Position numbers and translations under genes: made by a program. DNA of 64,000 nt from the NCBI GenBank assembly GCA_038239145.1, contig JBBSFB010000021.1, positions 1 to 64,000 on the forward strand. Direction: 5' to 3'. A model generated the notes under the pieces. The model saw only the letters and a program-made list of their open reading frames with translations, was not told where the DNA came from and searched no databases. Shown here piece after piece: positions 47,056-55,378 of the stretch (its first letter is position 1; each line of letters starts with the position of its first letter). Source of the stretch: PALSA-610 sp038239145 (GTDB lineage Bacteria > Actinomycetota > Acidimicrobiia > IMCC26256 > PALSA-610).

Positions 47056-47599
47056 CGGACACGGCCGTTTCGACGTGCGCGTCGTCCATCACGTGTCCGG
47101 CCCCGCGTCGGGACTTGATCTCCAGCCCGAGCGGGCGGACGTGACGGCGCAGTCTCGTCAAGCGGATCCGCAGGGCAGCTCGCGTCGCGCCATCTTCGGC
47201 CCACCCGACGTCGAGGAGGTCGTCGTCGGCGACCACCTCGCCGAAGCGCTCGAGCAGCACACCCGCGAGTCGCTCCTCCGTCGGCGAGAGCCTGGTAAAC
47301 GCGCCCCGGTGCCAGAGGCGGCCGAGGGGGTCGATTCTCGGTGCCGTCACGTGCGCCTTGCTGCGCTGGGCCAACGTCATGAGTCGCACCCGCAGGTCGC
47401 CGGCGGTGACCGGTAGTCGGACCCAGTCCTCGAGGCAGCTCGGTGAGAACGGTGGGGAGTCTGCGGCTGGGTCCAGCACCAGGAGCCGGGGGAGGCCCAG
47501 TCGATCGAGGGCGACGCGCTCGTCGTCCTGTTGTGGCCACTGCAACACTGCGACGTCACGACTGAACTCGGCCACCAAGAGCAACGCCTCGCCGTCCAC
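47048..47599 (-). CDS. Pseudo-receiver / OmpR-type winged-helix regulator, paralogue
   Basis: 183 aa, GTG start. It aligns along its whole length with the regulator at 44325: RLLVLDPAADSPPFSPSCLE, DWVRLPVTAGDLRVRLMTLA, FTRLSPTEERLAGVLLERFG, LRIRLTRLRRHVRPLGLEIK and SRRGAGHVM. It has the same degenerate receiver and OmpR-type winged helix. The duplication on both sides of amt suggests two regulators with overlapping or heteromeric function in nitrogen control. Neither has a cognate kinase beside it, as expected for GlnR-type orphans. Confidence 0.8.
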   Translation of the reverse strand: MDGEALLLVAEFSRDVAVLQWPQQDDERVALDRLGLPRLLVLDPAADSPPFSPSCLEDWVRLPVTAGDLRVRLMTLAQRSKAHVTAPRIDPLGRLWHRGAFTRLSPTEERLAGVLLERFGEVVADDDLLDVGWAEDGATRAALRIRLTRLRRHVRPLGLEIKSRRGAGHVMDDAHVETAVSVR

Positions 47600-47716
47600 G
47601 CATCGAACCTATCTACATGGCATTGCGTGAGCATCGGCGGAGCGTTTCCGTAGAACGACGGGTTGCTGTCGCGTACCTTTCGGAATCTGGTCGGGCCGGA
47701 ATGAGAGACTTCGGGA

Positions 47717-48715
47717 ATGTGGCCGACCCTCGAACACCCGAGACCGCGCCTCGCGTTCTTCGGCGGTTTGTTCGCGACCATGGTCGTGGCGACGGCGGTT
47801 GCCGTGCTCCACGATCGTGTCGGCCGGGGAGTTCCTGCGCTGTTGCTCGTCGTACCCGTCGTCGCGACGGCGCTGGTGGGTGGACGCCTACCGGGCTTCG
47901 TGGTATCGGCGTTTGCGACGTTCGCGTTCAGCTTCGCGCTGCCTCCGCTCGGTTCGCCGCGGATTCGACTGTCGGAAGACGTGATCGCCCTGCTCATCTT
48001 CAGTGCCGTCGCGTTCGTGGTGAGCGCGCTCGTGACGACCAGGGTCAATGCATTGGAGAAGGTCGATGAGCAGCGGCGCGCGCTGCTGCGATCGGTGTCG
48101 CACGATTTGCGCACACCTCTCGCCGCAATCCATGCCGTAGCGACCGACCTCCGAGCGGGTGTCGACTACGACCGCCGCACCCGAGACGAGGTGCTCGACG
48201 TGCTCATCGACGAGACGGAGCGTCTCGACCGCCTCGTCGCGAACCTTCTCAGCATGAGTCGAGTCGAGACCGGGACGCTGCAACCCCGCCTCGCCGAGGT
48301 CGATGTGGCCGAGCTCGTGGCGGTCAGCGCGAAGCGGCTCGCGCGACTCTTCACTCGCTGGACACTCGACGTCGAGGTGCCGGCCGACCTCCCTGTTGTG
48401 CAAGCCGATCCCGCGCAACTCGAGGAGGTCTGCAACAACCTGCTGGAGAATGCGGTACGACACACGCCCGAGGGATCGTGCGTCCGGATCTCAGCTCGGG
48501 CATCGGACGAATTCGTCGAGATCACCGTGAGCGACGACGGGCCGGGACTTCCGCGTGCTGTTGCCGACCGGCTGCGCGCGTCACGCCTCGACGGGCGGCA
48601 AGGGCTCGGCCTCGCGATCTGTCAGGCGATCGTGACTCTGCACGGCGGTACTCTGCGCCTGATCGACAACGATTCGGGAACCTCTATTGCAGTCACCATC
48701 CGCCGCGCCCGCTGA
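47717..48715 (+). CDS. KdpD-like membrane sensor histidine kinase
   Basis: 332 aa. The N-terminal three to four helices (LAFFGGLFATMVVATAVAVL, LLLVVPVVATALVGGRLPGF, VVSAFATFAFSFALPP and ALLIFSAVAFVVSALVTT) resemble the DUF4118 region of KdpD. The HisKA box is RSVSHDLRTPLAAI, the N box NNLLENAVRHTPEG, then DDGPGLP and RQGLGLAICQAIV. The KdpD Usp and sensor N-domain are missing, as in short KdpD-like kinases. The response-regulator gene overlaps its end by 29 nt. No kdpFABC operon is present in the window. Confidence 0.9.
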   Translation: MWPTLEHPRPRLAFFGGLFATMVVATAVAVLHDRVGRGVPALLLVVPVVATALVGGRLPGFVVSAFATFAFSFALPPLGSPRIRLSEDVIALLIFSAVAFVVSALVTTRVNALEKVDEQRRALLRSVSHDLRTPLAAIHAVATDLRAGVDYDRRTRDEVLDVLIDETERLDRLVANLLSMSRVETGTLQPRLAEVDVAELVAVSAKRLARLFTRWTLDVEVPADLPVVQADPAQLEEVCNNLLENAVRHTPEGSCVRISARASDEFVEITVSDDGPGLPRAVADRLRASRLDGRQGLGLAICQAIVTLHGGTLRLIDNDSGTSIAVTIRRAR

Positions 48716-49421
48716 CTCGAGTGTCCTCGTCATCGACGACGAACTGGCAATACGCCAGGTCCTCGAGGCCGCCCTGGATGCGCGGGGATACTCGGTGCAT
48801 TTGGCGGCGTCGGCGACGATCGGTCTGCAGCTCGCCGGTGCCATCGAACCCGACGTGATCATCGTCGATCTCGGCTTACCCGACTTGGATGGCATCGAAG
48901 TGTGCCGGCAGCTCCGGCGTTGGACGTCAGTGCCGATACTCGTGCTCACCGTCGACGGCACCGAGAACCGCAAGGTCGAAGCGCTCGATGCCGGTGCGGA
49001 CGACTACATGTCGAAACCCTTTTCGATGCCGGAGCTCCTTGCGCGTGTGCGCGTGGCGACTCGGCATCGACGGGCAATCGTGAATGCGTCAGACCCCGGA
49101 CTGGTCGAGGTGGGGCCGTTACGCATCGACGTCGCCGGGCGTGAGGCGACGCTCGACGGTCGCGCCATCTCGCTCACGCGCAAGGAATTCGTGCTTCTCA
49201 CCATGCTGGCTCGCAACGAGGGCCGCGTGATCCTGCATCGCGTCCTGCTCGCGGGTGTCTGGGATCACGAGGTCGGACGCGTCGAGTTGCTGCGAACTCA
49301 TGTGAACCAGCTCCGCCGCAAGCTGGGCGAAGTTCGGTCATCGCCGGTGCGGATCGTCAACGATCCGGGAGTGGGGTACCGACTGGTGCTCGACGAGAAC
49401 GTCGAACCAATGCCGTGGTGA
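48687..49421 (+). CDS. KdpE-like OmpR-family response regulator
   Basis: 244 aa, TTG start inside the kinase gene. The receiver has VLVIDDE, the phospho-Asp in IIVDLGLPDLDG and the conserved Lys in YMSKPFS. The C-terminal winged helix includes ISLTRKEFVLLTMLARNEGR and LRTHVNQLRRKLGEV, with RIVNDPGVGYRL. Partner of the upstream kinase; the targets might include the antiporter locus next door, but this is only positional inference. Confidence 0.92.
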   Translation: MQSPSAAPADSSVLVIDDELAIRQVLEAALDARGYSVHLAASATIGLQLAGAIEPDVIIVDLGLPDLDGIEVCRQLRRWTSVPILVLTVDGTENRKVEALDAGADDYMSKPFSMPELLARVRVATRHRRAIVNASDPGLVEVGPLRIDVAGREATLDGRAISLTRKEFVLLTMLARNEGRVILHRVLLAGVWDHEVGRVELLRTHVNQLRRKLGEVRSSPVRIVNDPGVGYRLVLDENVEPMPW

Positions 49422-49477
49422 TCTCCAACCCTGCCGACAGGGTGTCTCGAAGACGCTGGTGCGTAAAGTCGTCCCCC

Positions 49478-50122
49478 ATGGGTGACCTCTCCTTCGATGC
49501 CCAGGAGCGGGCCGAGCTGTGCAGTGTGTTCGACGAACTCGGACCGGGCGCTCCCACACTGCTCCCAGACTGGACCACTCACGACCTCGCCGCCCACATC
49601 GTGCTGCGCGAGCGCGACCTGATCGCGGGGCCCTGCATTGCGCTTCCGGGGCCGTTCGGGCGGTTCGCCGAGCGGCGGCGGGTGCGACTCGCGAGCTGCC
49701 GCGACTTTGGGTGGCTTGTGGACCGGGTCCGGTCGGGCCCGCCGCCGGGCTTCTTCCGCATTGGCTGGGTGCGGTCGCACCCGAACCTGAACGAGTTCTT
49801 CGTGCACCATGAGGACGTGCGGAGAGCCAATGGGCTCGCTTCCCGGACTCTCTCGCATGAGCTCGAGTCGGGCTTGTGGAAGAACGTCCGTCGCGGGAGC
49901 CGGTATTTGAGCCGGCGCCTGAGCGGTGCCGGTCTCGAGATCGAGTGGGAGGGAACGGGCAGGCTCGTGACGGTCCGCTCGGAGGAGCCCACGGTTCGAC
50001 TGAAAGGCACGCCCGGCGAACTGCTGCTGTTCGTGTTCGGCCGGCAGGTTGTTGCCCACGTGGAGGTCAGCGGGCGGGCCGAAGCGGTGCTGGCGGTGCA
50101 GCGCACGCACTTCGGTATGTAG
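49478..50122 (+). CDS. TIGR03085/maleylpyruvate-isomerase-like protein
   Basis: 214 aa from ATG 49478. DinB-like four-helix start: FDAQERAELCSVFDELGPGA, then PTLLPDWTTHDLAAHIVLRE (His positions used for metal in mycothiol-dependent isomerases), then FFVHHEDVRRANGL with a second His pair. The C-terminal half is a beta domain (LEIEWEGTGRLVTVRSEEPT, then ELLLFVFGRQVVAHVEVSG). The fold family includes mycothiol S-transferases and maleylpyruvate isomerase; the substrate is unknown. Convergent with the Rieske-ThDP gene (30-bp gap). Confidence 0.82.
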   Translation: MGDLSFDAQERAELCSVFDELGPGAPTLLPDWTTHDLAAHIVLRERDLIAGPCIALPGPFGRFAERRRVRLASCRDFGWLVDRVRSGPPPGFFRIGWVRSHPNLNEFFVHHEDVRRANGLASRTLSHELESGLWKNVRRGSRYLSRRLSGAGLEIEWEGTGRLVTVRSEEPTVRLKGTPGELLLFVFGRQVVAHVEVSGRAEAVLAVQRTHFGM

Positions 50123-50152
50123 CTCGGATCCACGGATGCGCTGGCGTCCGAG

Positions 50153-52114
50153 CTAGATGAGGTCGGGATCGGTAACGACCTCGACGAGTGCCGGCCCTTC
50201 GTAGGCGAAGGCCTGCTCGAGCGCGTCGTCGAGCTCACCGACCTCGGTGACTCGCACTCCGAACGCGCCGCAGAGCCGTGCGTAGGCGGCGAACTCGGGA
50301 TTGTGTAGCGACGTCTGCCACACGTCCCACTCGGCGGCTCGCTGTTCCTTGGAGATCTTGCCGAGTTGGGAGTTGTTCAAGAGCACGTGGGTGATGTTCA
50401 TGCCGTACTTCACGGCGGTCGTGATCTCAGCGAGATATTGACCGAACCCGCCGTCTCCGGTGACCGCAAGGATTGTGCGGCCCGGTGCCGCCGCCCACGC
50501 GCCCATCGCGGCCGGGAATCCGAATCCGATCGATCCGAGATAGCCCGACATCAGCACCTGCTGACCCGCCTTGCACTCGAAGTAGCGCCCGAACGAATAC
50601 GTGTTGTTGCCGACGTCGACTGCGATGACCGCATTCTCCGGCGTGTGCCGGGTCAGCGCGGCGAAGAGCGGGGCCGATGCCACACCGAGACCATGATCGT
50701 CAGCCCCTCGCCGCTGCTTTTCCGCATCCCAGATCTCGCACCGCGCCGCCACGTCGGCGCGCTGGTCGACGGTCTGCACATCGTTCACGATCGCGGCCTC
50801 GAGCAGGCGCCGGGCAGTGACGCCGACGTCACCGAACAACGGCACGGTTACCGCGTGAAAGCGACCGATCGCGTCGGGGTCGGAGTCGACCTGGATGATC
50901 GGCTTGTACGACGCAATGCCGGTGTGGTTCGAGAACGACGCGCCGAACACGATCAAGAGATCCGACTCGTTCATGAGCCACGATGCGACGGGAGTACCGC
51001 TACGGCCGAGCACACCACACGCGAGCGGGAGATCGTCGGCGACGATGCCTTTGGCCTTGAAGGTGGTGAGCATCGGCGCGTTCAGGCGCTCGGCGAGCGT
51101 GATGACGTGCTCGATGCCCTGACGGGCACCGTGCCCCAGCACGATGACCGGGCGCTTCGCGCCGGATATCAACGCGGCTGCGCGTTCGAGCGGAGCGGCG
51201 GGCGGCGTAACCGAGAGGTCGGCGATGCGGCCGCTCGGGCCGCCCGGCCGCGCGTCGTTTGTGGCGGGTAGCGCTTGCACTTCGTCGGGCAGCACGAGGT
51301 GGGCCACGCCACGCTGACCGAGTGCGTGCTTGCACGCTAGGTTCATCAGCTCGACGTGGTCGGAGTCGCGGTGCACCGTCTGGGTCGAGACCGCGACGTC
51401 GGCGAACGCGGCCGCGAGGTCGAGATCCTGGAACGCGCCCCGACCGCGCACCTTCGACGGAACCTGACCGGAGATCGCCAGCACCGGCGATCGATCGACC
51501 TTCGCGTCGTAGAGACCCGTCAGGAGGTTCGTCGAACCCGGTCCCGCGATCGCGAAGCACGCGGCGGGCCGCCCGGTAAGTTTCCCGTACGCGCTCGCCG
51601 CGAACGACGCTGCGCCTTCATGACGGATACCGACGTACGTGAGGTCGCCGCGTCGCTCGGCCTCGCGCATCGCGTCGGCGAAGCCGAGATTCGAGTGGCC
51701 GACCATGCCGAACACGTGGGTGACACCCCACGCGATCATCGTCTCGACCATGAGATCCGAGACCGTGCGCAGCCGCGCGTGTTCGGGCGCCATCGCCACA
51801 TACACCCCGTCGGCGCGCAGCTCGACCGGATGGCTTTTCGGTGCGTCGATGAAACCGGGCGGGGGAGTCCCCGTGATCGGGTCGTAGTCATACCCGTGCC
51901 AAGGGCACCGGAGCCAACCCTTCTCGATGGAGCCCTCGCCGAGCGGACCGCCCTGGTGCGGGCAATGGTTGTCGAGCGCGCCGTAGCGGTCGTTGAACCG
52001 TGTGAGCGCAAGCGACACCCGCCCCGCCGTGACCGTCATCACCCGGCCTTCGGCCAGCGCGTCGACGTCCGCGACGCGGTGCCAGACGAGCGGTTCGCCG
52101 GCGGAGTCGGTCAC
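50153..52114 (-). CDS. Rieske-ThDP fusion enzyme (acetolactate synthase/pyruvate oxidase-like)
   Basis: 653 aa from GTG 52114 (GGAGG upstream, GTGA overlap with the previous stop). Residues 8-108 are a Rieske domain with ligands C51/H53 (CPHQGG) and C70/H73 (CPWHGYDY). A ThDP-enzyme follows: Pyr domain with the catalytic Glu in GIRHEGAASFAASAYGKLTG, a middle domain (RPVIVLGHGARQGIEHVITL) and a PP domain with VTGDGGFGQYLAEITTAVKY ending in LLNNSQ (GDG...NN cofactor motif). ThDP enzymes of this class decarboxylate 2-oxo acids or oxalyl-CoA. The fused [2Fe-2S] centre suggests electron transfer rather than simple decarboxylation; the substrate is unknown. Confidence 0.9.
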   Translation of the reverse strand: MTDSAGEPLVWHRVADVDALAEGRVMTVTAGRVSLALTRFNDRYGALDNHCPHQGGPLGEGSIEKGWLRCPWHGYDYDPITGTPPPGFIDAPKSHPVELRADGVYVAMAPEHARLRTVSDLMVETMIAWGVTHVFGMVGHSNLGFADAMREAERRGDLTYVGIRHEGAASFAASAYGKLTGRPAACFAIAGPGSTNLLTGLYDAKVDRSPVLAISGQVPSKVRGRGAFQDLDLAAAFADVAVSTQTVHRDSDHVELMNLACKHALGQRGVAHLVLPDEVQALPATNDARPGGPSGRIADLSVTPPAAPLERAAALISGAKRPVIVLGHGARQGIEHVITLAERLNAPMLTTFKAKGIVADDLPLACGVLGRSGTPVASWLMNESDLLIVFGASFSNHTGIASYKPIIQVDSDPDAIGRFHAVTVPLFGDVGVTARRLLEAAIVNDVQTVDQRADVAARCEIWDAEKQRRGADDHGLGVASAPLFAALTRHTPENAVIAVDVGNNTYSFGRYFECKAGQQVLMSGYLGSIGFGFPAAMGAWAAAPGRTILAVTGDGGFGQYLAEITTAVKYGMNITHVLLNNSQLGKISKEQRAAEWDVWQTSLHNPEFAAYARLCGAFGVRVTEVGELDDALEQAFAYEGPALVEVVTDPDLI

Positions 52115-53721
52115 CGGATGCCTCCGTATTCGATGCCCGTGAGGGCTGCCATGTCGCGATCGAACGTCGTCAGGTCGTCGAGTGAGAAGTGCGAGAGATG
52201 GTCGTGCCCGCAGGCGCGCGCCAGGACTTCCATCATCTCGACGGATGCGCGAAGGAACTTGTCCAGGCGCTGGGCGGCCTCGTCGACCGGAAGCCGGGCG
52301 CGGAGATGCTCCTTCTGGGTCGCGATACCGACCGGGCAGTTGTTCGTATGGCAGGCGCGCATGCCGAGGCACCCAATGGCCTGGATCGCGCTGTTGGCGA
52401 TTGCGACGGCGTCGGCACCGAGTGCCAGTGCCTTGGCGAAGTCGGCCGCGTCGCGCAGCCCGCCGGTGACGATGAGCGTCACGTCGCGACGCTTGCGGCG
52501 ATCGAGGTGGCGGCGGGCCCGCGCCAGCGCGGGGATCGTCGGCACCGAGATGTTGTCGCGGAAAAGGAGCGGCGCCGCGCCGGTTCCCCCGCCGCGGCCG
52601 TCGAGGATGATGTAGTCGACACCGATCTCGAGCGCGGCATCGATGTCGCTTTCGACATGCTGAGCGGAAAGCTTCACGCCGATCGGGATGCCGCCGCTGC
52701 GCTCGCGGACCTCGTCGGCGAAGTGGCGGAAATCGTCGACGCCGTGCCAGTCGGGGAACGTCGACGGCGAGACCGCCGGCGTGCCCTCGGGGAGCCCGCG
52801 CACCGCGGCGATGCGGCCCTTGACCTTCGGACCGGGCAGATGACCGCCCGTTCCGGTCTTCGCACCCTGTCCGAGCTTGAAGTGGAACGCTTGGACCTTC
52901 GTCAGGACGTCCCAGCTCCAACCGAACCGGGCCGACGCGAGCTCGTAGAAGTACCGCGAGTTCTCGCTCTGCTCCTCGGGCAGCATGCCACCCTCGCCGG
53001 AACAGATGCCGGTACCGGCGAGTTGTGCGCCGCGTCCGAGCGCCGTCTTCGCCTCAAGCGACAACGCGCCGAACGACATATCGGAGACGAACAACGGAAT
53101 GTCCAGCCACAACGGCTTCGAGGCGTTCGGTCCGATGCAGATCTCGTCGCCGACCGGCACTTCGTCGAGCAGGGGTAGTCGGGCGAGTTGCGCGGTGACG
53201 AACTGGATCGAGTCCCAACTCGGCAACGCCTGGCGCGCGACGCCCATCGCGCCGACGAACCCGTGATGGCCGACTTTGGTGAGACCGTTCATCGCGAGTT
53301 CGTGGATCCGCATTACGTACGGCTCCTCGATCGTCCCGTGCGGGTCGCTGTAAAGCCCCTGGTACACGTCGGGTGAATACGGCTGCGGGTGCATCAGCTT
53401 CCACCGGATCACCTCGTCGCGATCGACACGAAGGCTGTCACCCTCGAGGACCGACGGGAACTTCGTGAGCGCTTCGTGATTGTTGTAGGCACTGACACCC
53501 GACTCGATGCGGTAGTCCCAGCCGTGCAGTCCGCAGATGAGATCGTCGCCGATGATCTGACCGTCGGCGAGGAGCGCGCCGCGATGAAGGCAGCGACCGT
53601 GGAGTACGGAATGCTCGTCGCCGCGCCGCACGACGACCAGGTCGACCCCTTCGACAATCGCACCGAACGGCTCGCCGTCGGGCACGTCACTCCACTTCGC
53701 CGCCTCGACCCAATTCGTCAC
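52111..53721 (-). CDS. Rieske-glutamate-synthase-like FMN enzyme
   Basis: 536 aa. Residues 5-105 are a Rieske domain (C44/H46 in CLHRGAL, C63/H66 in CGLHGWDY). Residues about 140-515 are a GltB FMN/central barrel: SDMSFGALSLEAKTALGRGA, GTGICSGEGGMLPEEQ, FHFKLGQGAKTGTGGHLPG, KLSAQHVESDIDAAL and GADAVAIANSAIQAIGCLG. The 3Fe-4S cysteines are C451, C457 and C462 (CLGMRACHTNNC). The N-terminal glutaminase domain of true GltB is absent, so it cannot hydrolyse glutamine itself. It overlaps both neighbours (ATGA, GTGA), so it is co-translated with a second Rieske protein. Confidence 0.92.
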   Translation of the reverse strand: MTNWVEAAKWSDVPDGEPFGAIVEGVDLVVVRRGDEHSVLHGRCLHRGALLADGQIIGDDLICGLHGWDYRIESGVSAYNNHEALTKFPSVLEGDSLRVDRDEVIRWKLMHPQPYSPDVYQGLYSDPHGTIEEPYVMRIHELAMNGLTKVGHHGFVGAMGVARQALPSWDSIQFVTAQLARLPLLDEVPVGDEICIGPNASKPLWLDIPLFVSDMSFGALSLEAKTALGRGAQLAGTGICSGEGGMLPEEQSENSRYFYELASARFGWSWDVLTKVQAFHFKLGQGAKTGTGGHLPGPKVKGRIAAVRGLPEGTPAVSPSTFPDWHGVDDFRHFADEVRERSGGIPIGVKLSAQHVESDIDAALEIGVDYIILDGRGGGTGAAPLLFRDNISVPTIPALARARRHLDRRKRRDVTLIVTGGLRDAADFAKALALGADAVAIANSAIQAIGCLGMRACHTNNCPVGIATQKEHLRARLPVDEAAQRLDKFLRASVEMMEVLARACGHDHLSHFSLDDLTTFDRDMAALTGIEYGGIR

Positions 53722-54149
53722 TTCGTAGCCTCCCGGTCGGTAATCAAGCCGTCGATCTTGTCCTCGAGCCGATGCAGATCGGCCTCGGTGTGCATTGCGA
53801 TGCGCAGGGTCTCACCGTCGCGAGCGCGATCGCGGCTCGACGACCGGCGCTGAGCCAGCAACACGAGCGGGCCCTGGAGCGCGGCGATCGTGGCGAGCAC
53901 CGCGCTGATGACGGCGAAGATGATCACGGGATACGGTTCGAACGGACGCGCGGCGACGTTCCACACGATCCACACGGCGATGAGGCCGACCACGGTTCCT
54001 GCGAATGGCCACGACGCGACGGTGTCGGCAACCCGCATCGCGAGCGATTCGGCGCGTCCGGGTTCCGGTACGTGCCACATGCTCAGCGTGTGCCCGCAAT
54101 TCGGGCACTGCAACTCGCCGTCGACCGTGTCGCGCACGTGGACTTCCAT
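53718..54149 (-). CDS. DUF1003 membrane protein with zinc-ribbon N-terminus
   Basis: 143 aa from ATG 54149 (GGGAGG 7 nt upstream). N-terminal CPNCGH knuckle, then the DUF1003 core: two helices (WPFAGTVVGLIAVWIVWNVA and PVIIFAVISAVLATIAALQG) bracketing FEPYP, then RRSSSRDRARDGE and MHTEADLHRLEDKIDGL. It is the promoter-proximal large gene of the Rieske operon (ATGA overlap), but its role there is unknown. Confidence 0.87.
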   Translation of the reverse strand: MEVHVRDTVDGELQCPNCGHTLSMWHVPEPGRAESLAMRVADTVASWPFAGTVVGLIAVWIVWNVAARPFEPYPVIIFAVISAVLATIAALQGPLVLLAQRRSSSRDRARDGETLRIAMHTEADLHRLEDKIDGLITDREATK

Positions 54150-54268
54150 CAACCGGCCTCCCAGGACTGGTAGAGCTCCTCGAGCTGATGGCGCAGCCAC
54201 GCACGTGCACGATGCCGCGGCGCGGGCGACGGCGAGGCTGGTCTCGAGGAGGCGACAGTTTGGCTCAT
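54149..54268 (-). CDS. Possible 39-aa leader protein
   Basis: ATG 54268 to a TGA that shares its A with the DUF1003 start (TGATG). The product is Ser/Pro/Arg-rich (SSRPASPSPAPRHRARAW) and ends in an amphipathic helix (LRHQLEELYQSWEAG). The coupling argues for translation; the upstream ribosome site is weak. It could be a leader peptide of the Rieske operon. Confidence 0.35.
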   Translation of the reverse strand: MSQTVASSRPASPSPAPRHRARAWLRHQLEELYQSWEAG

Positions 54269-54597
54269 GAACACACAGTCCCGCCGGAGCGGTGTGTGTT
54301 ACACGATTTTTCGGCCCCTGACTCGACGAGACCTCGCGTACGGTGGAAGCGACGAATGCGTTCCGCGAACCGGATGAGTCGTTCGGTGACGCACCACGAT
54401 GTTGCGGTGTTGTACCGATGTTCGGTCGCTCCGACGGTGCGCACGATTGGGGATGGCTGGGAGGCCGCACGCGCTCGCTGCTTCCGTGAGTACGTGTATG
54501 CCAAGGATCGGACGGTCCTCGCGCGGGCGCAGGGAAATGGTCGATGGTGACCGATCTGGAATGATCTCCCCACCGGAGAGTACGTCGACGGCTCCTC

Positions 54598-55338
54598 ATG
54601 ACTGACCGCGAAGCTTTGCTGTCGCGAATGTTCGTCGAGATGGCTGACACGCTCGTGGCCGATTTCGACCTGGTCGACGTGCTGACCACGATCGCTTCGC
54701 GATGTACGCAGCTGTTCGAAGTCGACGAAGCTGGAATCATGCTCGCCGTCAACGGTCAGTTGCAGGTTGCGGCGTCGTCGAGTCAGGCGATGCGCCTGCT
54801 GGAACTCTTCGAAGTGCAACACGATGAAGGACCCTCCGTCGATTGTTTGCGCGGCGGCATTCCGATCGGATGTGAACAACTCAGCACTGCAGCCGACCGG
54901 TGGCCTGCCTTCACGATGGAAGCATTGCACGCGGGTATCGGATCGGTCTTCGCGCTCCCGATGCGGCTTCGGGAGCGAACGATCGGCTCGCTGAACCTGC
55001 TCCGCCACCGCACCGGCAGCATGTCGACTGCGGACCTCACCACCGCGCAGGCTCTCGCCGATGTCGCGACGATCGGCATTCTCCAGCATCGCATCGCGGC
55101 CGAGAGCCAGCTTCTCGCCGAACAGCTGCAAGGTGCGCGGCAGAGCCGAGTCGTCATCGAACAGGCCAAAGGCGTTGTCGCCGCAACTACTGGTGTACGC
55201 GTCGAAGACGCCTTCGACTTGATGAGGAACTACTCCCGGGTCCACAAGCTTCGACTCGCGGATATGGCCGCGGGAATCGTGGCGCGCGAGTTTCCGCCCG
55301 GGCTGCTGGTCGAGCGCCCCACATCCAAGGGTCCCTAA
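54598..55338 (+). CDS. GAF-ANTAR RNA-binding regulator
   Basis: 246 aa. A GAF domain (about residues 10-165: RCTQLFEVDEAGIMLAV, FEVQHDEGPSVDCLRGG, SVFALPMRLRERTIGSLNLL) is followed by an ANTAR domain (VVIEQAKGVVAATTGVRVED, then AFDLMRNYSRVHKLRLADMA). ANTAR proteins bind paired hexaloop hairpins in nascent RNA and prevent termination. The homologue at 57018 shares very high identity in both domains, so the pair is a duplication around a histidine kinase. The 54269-54597 gap before it shows no gene. Confidence 0.92.
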   Translation: MTDREALLSRMFVEMADTLVADFDLVDVLTTIASRCTQLFEVDEAGIMLAVNGQLQVAASSSQAMRLLELFEVQHDEGPSVDCLRGGIPIGCEQLSTAADRWPAFTMEALHAGIGSVFALPMRLRERTIGSLNLLRHRTGSMSTADLTTAQALADVATIGILQHRIAAESQLLAEQLQGARQSRVVIEQAKGVVAATTGVRVEDAFDLMRNYSRVHKLRLADMAAGIVAREFPPGLLVERPTSKGP

Positions 55339-55378
55339 GTCGCCCCGAGACGCCGACAGCTGTGGAACGCGGACGTGA

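Noticed and set aside
49298..50110. Long minus-strand frame opposite the TIGR03085-like gene
   Set aside because: Antisense shadow; the plus-strand product has family motifs and normal composition.
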